Positions 59,488 through 64,000 of a DNA stretch of 64,000 nucleotides are shown one piece after another; position 1 is the first letter of the stretch; every line of letters begins with the position of its first letter. Under the pieces are notes generated by a model, which saw only the letters and a program-made list of their open reading frames with translations, was not told the DNA's origin and did not search any database. Origin of the DNA: Sphingomonas sp. S2-65 (GTDB lineage Bacteria; Pseudomonadota; Alphaproteobacteria; Sphingomonadales; Sphingomonadaceae); NCBI RefSeq assembly GCF_021513175.1, contig NZ_CP090953.1, positions 1,941,001 through 2,005,000 on the forward strand. The letters are read 5' to 3'. A program made the position numbers and the translations under genes.

Positions 59488-60594
59488 ATGAGGGGCAGCG
59501 CCGATTTTGAACGAATCGAGGACGGAGGCGGCACGCTCCGTTTCTCCGGAAATCTGTCACTCGCCTGTTTGCGCGATCTGCCGCAGCGGCTCGACGCCGT
59601 GGAAGGCCCGGTTGCACGGCTGGACCTGAGCGGTGTGGAGCGACTCGACACGGTCGGCGCGTGGCTGATCCACCGCTTCGCGCGCGATCACCACAGCGAA
59701 GTGGCCGGGCTGGAGCCCGACGAGCAGCATTTGCTGGAGCAGGTCGCCGCCGCCGAACATCCGGTGGAGCTGGCCCCCAGGGCGGCCGATCCGTTCACCC
59801 GGATGCTGGGCGAAGTCGGCGACGCGGTGGTCCAGTCGGGGCGCACCATGGTCGGCCTGCTCGGCTTTCTGGGCGCGACGCTGATCGCGTTCTGGAACGT
59901 GTTCACCCACCCCAAGCGCTTCCGCTTCAACGCGACGGTGCAGCGGTTCGAAGTGGTCGGCGTATCGGCGCTGGGCATCATCGGGCTGATGAGCTTCCTG
60001 ATCGGCATCGTCATCGCCCAGCAAGGCGCGGTGCAGCTTCGCCAGTTCGGCGCCGAGGTCTATACGATCAACCTGGTCGGGCGGATCACGCTGCGCGAGC
60101 TTGGCGTGCTGATGACCGCGATCATGGTCGCCGGACGATCGGGCTCCGCGTTCGCCGCGCAGCTCGGCACGATGAAGCTGACCGAAGAGATCGACGCGAT
60201 GCGCACGATCGGCGTGTCGCCGATGGAGGCGCTGGTGGTGCCGCGCACGCTGTCGGTCGTGCTGATGATGCCGCTGCTCGGATTCTATGCCTCGCTGATC
60301 GCGATCATGGGCGGGTGCCTGCTGTCCTGGGTCAGCCTGGGGATCCCGCCGGTCACCTTCATCCAGCGCATCCGCGAAGTGGTGCCGCTGACCGACCTGT
60401 GGGTCGGGCTGGTCAAGGCGCCGGTGTTCGGATTGATCATCGCCGTATCGGGATGCTTCCAGGGCATGCAGGTCGAAGGCGACGCCGAACAGGTGGGCAA
60501 CCGCACCACCACCGCCGTGGTCCAGGCGATCTTCCTGGTGATCGTGGTGGACGCGTTCTTCGCGGTGTTCTTCAGCGAGATCGGTTGGATCTGA
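59488..60594 (+). CDS. mlaE: Mla-type lipid transport permease with N-terminal STAS domain
   Basis: A 368-residue ABC permease. The first ~100 residues resemble a STAS/MlaB domain (GGTLRFSGNLSLACLRDLPQ, VARLDLSGVERLDTVGAWLIHRF). The MlaE fold follows, with QQGAVQLRQFGAEVYTINLVG and RELGVLMTAIMVAGRSGSAFAAQLGTMKLTEEIDAMRTIG, the family's cytoplasmic signature helices. The operon moves phospholipids across the envelope. ATG 59488 was preferred to GTG 59479. The MlaB partner is fused in, not separate. Confidence 0.93.
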   Translation: MRGSADFERIEDGGGTLRFSGNLSLACLRDLPQRLDAVEGPVARLDLSGVERLDTVGAWLIHRFARDHHSEVAGLEPDEQHLLEQVAAAEHPVELAPRAADPFTRMLGEVGDAVVQSGRTMVGLLGFLGATLIAFWNVFTHPKRFRFNATVQRFEVVGVSALGIIGLMSFLIGIVIAQQGAVQLRQFGAEVYTINLVGRITLRELGVLMTAIMVAGRSGSAFAAQLGTMKLTEEIDAMRTIGVSPMEALVVPRTLSVVLMMPLLGFYASLIAIMGGCLLSWVSLGIPPVTFIQRIREVVPLTDLWVGLVKAPVFGLIIAVSGCFQGMQVEGDAEQVGNRTTTAVVQAIFLVIVVDAFFAVFFSEIGWI

Positions 60595-61409
60595 TGGCGC
60601 GCGGCGAACAGCAAGAAACGCTTATCCGCGTACGCGGCCTCAAGAACGGCTTTGGCGAGCAGATCGTTCATGACGGGCTGGACCTGGACGTGCGCCGGGG
60701 CGAGATCCTGGGCGTGGTCGGCGGATCGGGTACCGGCAAGTCGGTGCTGATGCGGTCGATTGTCGGGCTGCAGACTCCGATCGAAGGGACGATCGAAGTG
60801 TTCGGCGAGAACACGATCGGCCGCGAAGAGACCGAAGCGATCAACATCCGCAAGCGATGGGGCGTGCTGTTCCAGGGCGGCGCGCTGTTCTCGACGCTGA
60901 CGGTGTCCGAGAATGTCCAGGTGCCGATCAAGGAATTCTACCCCGGGCTCAACGAAGCGCTGCTCCAGGAAATCGCCGCGTACAAGGTGGTGATGACCGG
61001 GCTGCAGCCGAACGCCGCGCCCAAATATCCGTCCGAGCTGTCGGGCGGCATGAAGAAGCGCGCCGGCCTGGCGCGGGCGCTGGCGCTCGATCCCGAATTG
61101 CTGTTCCTCGACGAGCCGACCGCCGGGCTGGACCCGATCGGCGCGGCGGCGTTCGACGAATTGACGCTGTCGCTCCAGAAGACGCTGGGGCTGACCGTGT
61201 TCCTGATCACCCATGACCTGGATTCGCTATACGCGATCTGCGACCGGGTGGCGGTGCTCGCCGACAAGAAGGTGATCGCCGTGGGCACGATCGACGAACT
61301 GCTCGCGCTGGATCATCCCTGGATCCAGGAATATTTCAACGGTCCGCGCGGTCGCGCCGCGGTCGCCAGTGCCGGCAACCAGCCGGCGTCGCAGGACAAG
61401 AGGCTCTGA
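60594..61409 (+). CDS. mlaF: Mla-type ABC transporter ATP-binding protein
   Basis: A 271-residue ATPase with Walker A GGSGTGKSVLMRSI, Q-loop WGVLFQGGALFSTLTVSENV, signature LSGGMKKRAGLARAL, Walker B ELLFLDEPTAGLDPIG and H-loop LITHDLDSL. It powers the MlaE permease. The ATG shares a base with the mlaE stop (TGATG). The C-terminal ~30 residues, rich in Ala, Arg and Gln, are variable. Confidence 0.95.
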   Translation: MARGEQQETLIRVRGLKNGFGEQIVHDGLDLDVRRGEILGVVGGSGTGKSVLMRSIVGLQTPIEGTIEVFGENTIGREETEAINIRKRWGVLFQGGALFSTLTVSENVQVPIKEFYPGLNEALLQEIAAYKVVMTGLQPNAAPKYPSELSGGMKKRAGLARALALDPELLFLDEPTAGLDPIGAAAFDELTLSLQKTLGLTVFLITHDLDSLYAICDRVAVLADKKVIAVGTIDELLALDHPWIQEYFNGPRGRAAVASAGNQPASQDKRL

Positions 61410-62377
61410 TGGAAACGCGTTCGAACCATGTACTGGTCGGCAGCGTCGTGCTGATCCTGCTGGCGGTGCTGGCATTGTTCATCGTCTGGCTCGCCAGGCT
61501 GAGCGGCGGCGACGAGCGGCAATACGACATCTTCTTCAAGCAGGCGGTGGACGGGCTGAGCGCAGGCTCGGCGGTCAACTTCTCGGGCGTGCCATCGGGC
61601 CAGGTGAAGGAAATATCCTTCTGGGCACCCGATCCCAGCCTGGTGCGGGTACGCATCAGCGTGAAGCCCGAGGTGCCGATCCTGGAAGGGACCACCGCGT
61701 CGATCCAGGGCAGCTTCACCGGGCCGAGCACGGTCCAGCTGGACGGCGCGACCAAGGGCGCGCCACCGATCCGCTGCCCCGAACAGAACCCCAGGGTGGC
61801 CTGCCCGCTGGGCGTGCCGATCATCCCGACCAAGGCGGGTGGCCTTGGCGCGCTGCTGAGCTCGGCGCCGCGGCTGCTCGAGCGCATCTCGACGCTGACC
61901 GAGCGGCTGGGCGACTTGCTCGGCGACCGCAACCAGAATTCGATCGCCGGCATCCTGGCCAACACCAACCGCCTGACTCGCGCGCTGGCCGACCGCGGGC
62001 CCGAGATCGCCGCAACGCTGGCCGAGACGCGGATCGCGATCCAGAAGGCAGGCATCGCCTCGCAACAGATCGGCGAACTGGCGGCAACCACCAACGGCGT
62101 GCTGGCCGAGGACATCAAGCCGACCATCGCGAACCTGAACAAGACCATCCAGGCCGCCGGCCGCAGCGTCGAGACGCTGGATTCGACGATCGGCGATGCG
62201 CGGCCGGGGCTTCAGGCATTCTCGAAGAAGACGATCCCCGAGGTCGGCCAGCTGGTGCAGGACCTGCGCATCATGTCGACGTCGCTTGCCTCGGTGGCGG
62301 AGAAACTCGACCAGGGCGGCGCATCGAGCCTGATCGGCTCGCCCAAGCTGCCCGATTATGAGCCGAAGAAGAAGTGA
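61409..62377 (+). CDS. mlaD: MCE-domain lipid-binding protein (MlaD-type)
   Basis: A 322-residue periplasmic protein anchored by one N-terminal helix (VLVGSVVLILLAVLALFIVWLARL). One MCE domain spans about residues 35-120 (QAVDGLSAGSAVNFSGVPSGQVKEISFW). A long helical region with repeated leucines follows to the C-terminus. It forms the lipid-carrying ring on the ABC transporter. The start overlaps the mlaF stop (TGATG). Confidence 0.93.
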   Translation: METRSNHVLVGSVVLILLAVLALFIVWLARLSGGDERQYDIFFKQAVDGLSAGSAVNFSGVPSGQVKEISFWAPDPSLVRVRISVKPEVPILEGTTASIQGSFTGPSTVQLDGATKGAPPIRCPEQNPRVACPLGVPIIPTKAGGLGALLSSAPRLLERISTLTERLGDLLGDRNQNSIAGILANTNRLTRALADRGPEIAATLAETRIAIQKAGIASQQIGELAATTNGVLAEDIKPTIANLNKTIQAAGRSVETLDSTIGDARPGLQAFSKKTIPEVGQLVQDLRIMSTSLASVAEKLDQGGASSLIGSPKLPDYEPKKK

Positions 62378-62385
62378 GGACCCCC

Positions 62386-62976
62386 ATGAAGAAGCTCGCC
62401 CCGCTCCTCGCCCTTCCGCTTGCCGCGCTGCTGTCGGGCTGCATCTCGTTCGGCGCGAAGACGCCCGAATCGCTGCTGACGCTGAACCCGGCGGTGCAGC
62501 TGCCGGTGGGCGAATCGCAGCGCTCCAACATCGCCGCGACCATCACCATTTCGGTGCCCTCGGTTCCGCAGGAGCTCGCCGCGTCGCGGGTTCCGGTGCG
62601 CTCGGGCGGGACGGCGGTCGCGTACGTCAAGGACGCGCAATGGGTGGAGCGGCCTTCGCAGCTGTTCGCACGGCTGCTCGGCGACACGATCACCGCGCAG
62701 ACCGGGCGGCTGGTGCTGAGCACGCGGCAATCGCAGCTCGACCCCGGCGCGTACCTCCAGGGCGAGCTGCGCGCCTTCGGCATCGATGCCGACACCAACG
62801 AGGCGGTGGTGACCTATGACGCGGCGCTGACCCGCGGGCCCGAGACCGTGATCGAGAAGCGCCGCTTCGAGGCGCGCGTGCCGGTGGCGGCGATCGAGCC
62901 GGCGCCGGTGGGCGCGGCGCTCAACCAAGCCGCCAACCAGGTTTCGGCACAAGTGGCAGAGTGGGTCGGGCGCTGA
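62386..62976 (+). CDS. ABC-type transport auxiliary lipoprotein (PqiC-like)
   Basis: A 196-residue lipoprotein of the COG3218 family often found with Mce/Mla operons. The signal peptide ends in LLSGC (MKKLAPLLALPLAALLSGC). Family segments are VPSVPQELAASRVPVRSGGTAVAYVKDAQWVERPSQLFARLLGDTI. Its last ~38 codons are copied three more times downstream in the tandem array. The ATG at 62386 lies 8 bp after mlaD. Confidence 0.9.
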   Translation: MKKLAPLLALPLAALLSGCISFGAKTPESLLTLNPAVQLPVGESQRSNIAATITISVPSVPQELAASRVPVRSGGTAVAYVKDAQWVERPSQLFARLLGDTITAQTGRLVLSTRQSQLDPGAYLQGELRAFGIDADTNEAVVTYDAALTRGPETVIEKRRFEARVPVAAIEPAPVGAALNQAANQVSAQVAEWVGR

Positions 62977-63025
62977 GGCGCTAGGGCGGTACGGGAGGGC
63001 GCGGAGGCTCCACAACTCCGCCGCG

Positions 63026-63126
63026 GTCACCCGGCCTGGTGCCGGGGTCCACTTCCCGCCTGCGATCCCTTTGCCGATCGTTCGGCGCCTGCCGCGCGGT
63101 GGACCCCGGCACAAGGCCGGGGTGAC
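63026..63126. repeat. GTCACCCGGCC palindrome, array copy 1
   Basis: Left arm GGTGCCGGGGTCCAC and right arm GTGGACCCCGGCAC are complementary (TG-to-CA ends match) and are flanked by GTCACCCGGCC and GGCCGGGGTGAC. The middle has GCGCCTGCCGCGCG. Equivalent copies lie at 63303-63405, 63590-63692 and 63873-63974. Confidence 0.8.
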
Positions 63127-63146
63127 GGCTTGGGGGTGGCTTAGCG

Positions 63147-63257
63147 GACTTCAAGGCGCGGGTGCCGGTGGCGATCGAGCCGGCATCGGTGGGCGCGGCG
63201 CTCAACCAGGCTGCCGACCAGGTTTCGGCGCAAGTGGCGGAGTGGGTCGGGCGTTGA
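63147..63257 (+). pseudogene. Duplicated C-terminal fragment of the auxiliary lipoprotein, copy 2
   Basis: Reads DFKARVPVAIEPASVGAALN and continues to AQVAEWVGR followed by a stop, in the original frame. It lacks one Ala codon relative to the intact gene and has no start codon or ribosome-binding site. Confidence 0.8.
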
Positions 63258-63302
63258 GGCGCTAGGGCGGTACGGGCGCGGAGGCTCCACAACTCCGCCG
63301 CG

Positions 63303-63405
63303 GTCACCCGGCCTGGTGCCGGGGTCCACTTTCCCCCCTGCGATGCCCTTTGCCGATTGTTCGGCGCCTGCCGCGCGGTGGACCCCGGCACAAGGCCGGG
63401 GTGAC
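63303..63405. repeat. GTCACCCGGCC palindrome, array copy 2
   Basis: Nearly identical to copy 1, with GGTGCCGGGGTCCAC and GTGGACCCCGGCAC arms and the GATTGTTCGGCGCCTGCCGC centre. Confidence 0.8.
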
Positions 63406-63425
63406 GGCTTGGGGTTGGCTTGGCG

Positions 63426-63539
63426 GACTTCGAGGCGCGGGTGCCGGTGGCGGTGATCGCGCCGGCATTGGTGGGCGCGGCGCTAAACCAGGTTGCCCAT
63501 CAGGTTTCGGGGCAGGTGGCGGAGTGGGTCGGGCGTTGA
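63426..63539 (+). pseudogene. Duplicated C-terminal fragment of the auxiliary lipoprotein, copy 3
   Basis: Reads DFEARVPVAVIAPALVGAAL and continues to GQVAEWVGR and a stop, still in frame but with several changed residues. It has no start codon or ribosome-binding site. Confidence 0.8.
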
Positions 63540-63589
63540 GGCGCCAGGGCGGTACGGTAAGGCGCGGAGGCTCCACAACTCCCGCCGCG

Positions 63590-63692
63590 GTCACCACGGC
63601 CCGGTGCTGGGGCCGCTTCCCGGCCTGCGATGCCCTTTGCCGATTGTCCGGCGCCTGCCGCGCGGTGGACCCCGGCACAGGGCCGGGGTGAC
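63590..63692. repeat. GTCACC palindrome, array copy 3
   Basis: The left arm is degraded (CACGGCCCGGTGCTGGGGCCG), while the right arm GTGGACCCCGGCAC remains intact, so the hairpin is weaker than in copies 1 and 2. Confidence 0.7.
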
Positions 63693-63713
63693 GGCTTTGG
63701 GGGTGGCTTGGCG

Positions 63714-63836
63714 GACTTCGAGGCGCGGGTGTCGGTGGTGGTGATAGCGCCGGCACTGGTGGGCGCGGCGCTGAATCAGGCCGCCAACCAGGTTCCGGCA
63801 GGTGGCGGAGTGGGTCGGGCGTTGGCGCTAGAGCGG
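63714..63836 (+). pseudogene. Duplicated C-terminal fragment of the auxiliary lipoprotein, copy 4
   Basis: Starts DFEARVSVVVIAPALVGAAL, but a 4-nt deletion near 63800 (GTTCCGGCAGGTGG) shifts the frame and removes the stop. It is the most decayed copy. Confidence 0.75.
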
Positions 63837-63872
63837 TGCGGGAGGGCGCCGAGGCTCCACAACTCCGACGCG

Positions 63873-63974
63873 GGCACCCGGCCTGGTGCCGGGGTCCGCT
63901 TCCTCGCCTGCGATGCCTTTGCCGATCGTTCGGCGCCTGCCGCGCGGTGGACCCCGGCACAAGGCCAGGGTGAC
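63873..63974. repeat. GCACCCGGCC palindrome, array copy 4
   Basis: The left arm GGTGCCGGGGTCC and right arm GTGGACCCCGGCAC still pair over most of their length; the last bases read AGGCCAGGGTGAC. Confidence 0.7.
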
Positions 63975-64000
63975 GGCTTAGGGGTGGCTTGGCGGACGGG

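Larger units (their letters stand above)
62865..63996 (+). repeat. Four-copy tandem array, about 280-bp unit
   Basis: Unit boundaries by matching bases are 62865, 63149, 63428 and 63716, giving periods of 284, 279 and 288. Each unit holds the last ~37 codons of the auxiliary lipoprotein gene with a stop, a short spacer (GCTAGGGCGGTACGG) and one GTCACCCGGCCTGGTGCCGG-type palindrome. Copies 2-4 carry substitutions and small indels. The array reaches the end of the window, where CGGACGGG no longer matches the next unit. Confidence 0.9.

Noticed and set aside
62865..63996. CRISPR array
   Set aside because: The repeats are about 280 bp, direct and contiguous, contain coding remnants, and lack short repeats with unique spacers or cas genes.

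Overview
The window is high-GC DNA typical of an alphaproteobacterium of the Sphingomonas type. Supporting signs are the rimP-nusA-ylxR-infB-rbfA-truB-rpsO-pnp order, a SciP (DUF1153) cell-cycle regulator, a GAAC-N7-GAAC LexA box, an ImuA-ImuB-DnaE2 mutasome, Ku/LigD end joining and many GC-rich palindromic repeats. I see no rRNA, tRNA, CRISPR array, transposase or prophage. The species cannot be named from the sequence.

Layout. 1-8649 (minus strand) is the transcription/translation operon, with a thymidine kinase gene lodged between rbfA and truB. 8864-11193 holds two overlapping PQQ-type sugar dehydrogenase lipoproteins. 11359-13926 has two thioesterases, a crotonase and a RarD-like permease. 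14109-18226 is a branched-chain 2-oxoacid dehydrogenase operon (E1 alpha, E1 beta, E2) with a trailing acetyltransferase. 18461-20629 is an exported M3 metallopeptidase. 20740-27386 is the SOS mutasome operon with a 2H phosphoesterase at its end. 27398-30306 has a fumarylacetoacetase-family enzyme, purA and a Thr/Gly-rich secreted protein. 30438-34712 is a tight minus-strand operon (DnaJ-like, YihY-like, FabI, GNAT, AroC). 34808-38251 is a transglutaminase plus a fused ATP-grasp/alpha-E protein. 38392-46139 has a glycine-zipper protein, a 2-hydroxyacid dehydrogenase, a hybrid sensor kinase, LigD and Ku. 46408-48748 is pdxH-CDF-PhzF. 49036-52199 has mnmA, sciP, a GlsB-like protein and a SIMPL protein. 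52502-58137 is an RND pump and a DUF445 protein. 58210-59405 has a PNPOx-fold protein and an HAD phosphatase. 59488-62976 is an Mla-type lipid transport operon.

The most unusual content is repeat-related. A palindromic element family sits in intergenic spaces and also inside three protein genes: truB (in frame), bkdB (in frame, in a linker) and imuB, where the reading frame also shifts by one base at the element's edge. At the right end, about 280 bp containing the 3' end of the Mla lipoprotein gene plus a different palindrome is repeated four times head to tail, with the later copies diverged.

Functionally the window is mostly chromosomal core with two DNA-damage modules (SOS mutagenesis and NHEJ) and envelope functions (RND pump, Mla). 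Gene starts were chosen from ribosome-binding sites, overlaps with upstream stops and family N-termini. TTG starts (rimP, purA) and GTG starts (imuA, aroC, two others) are common here.
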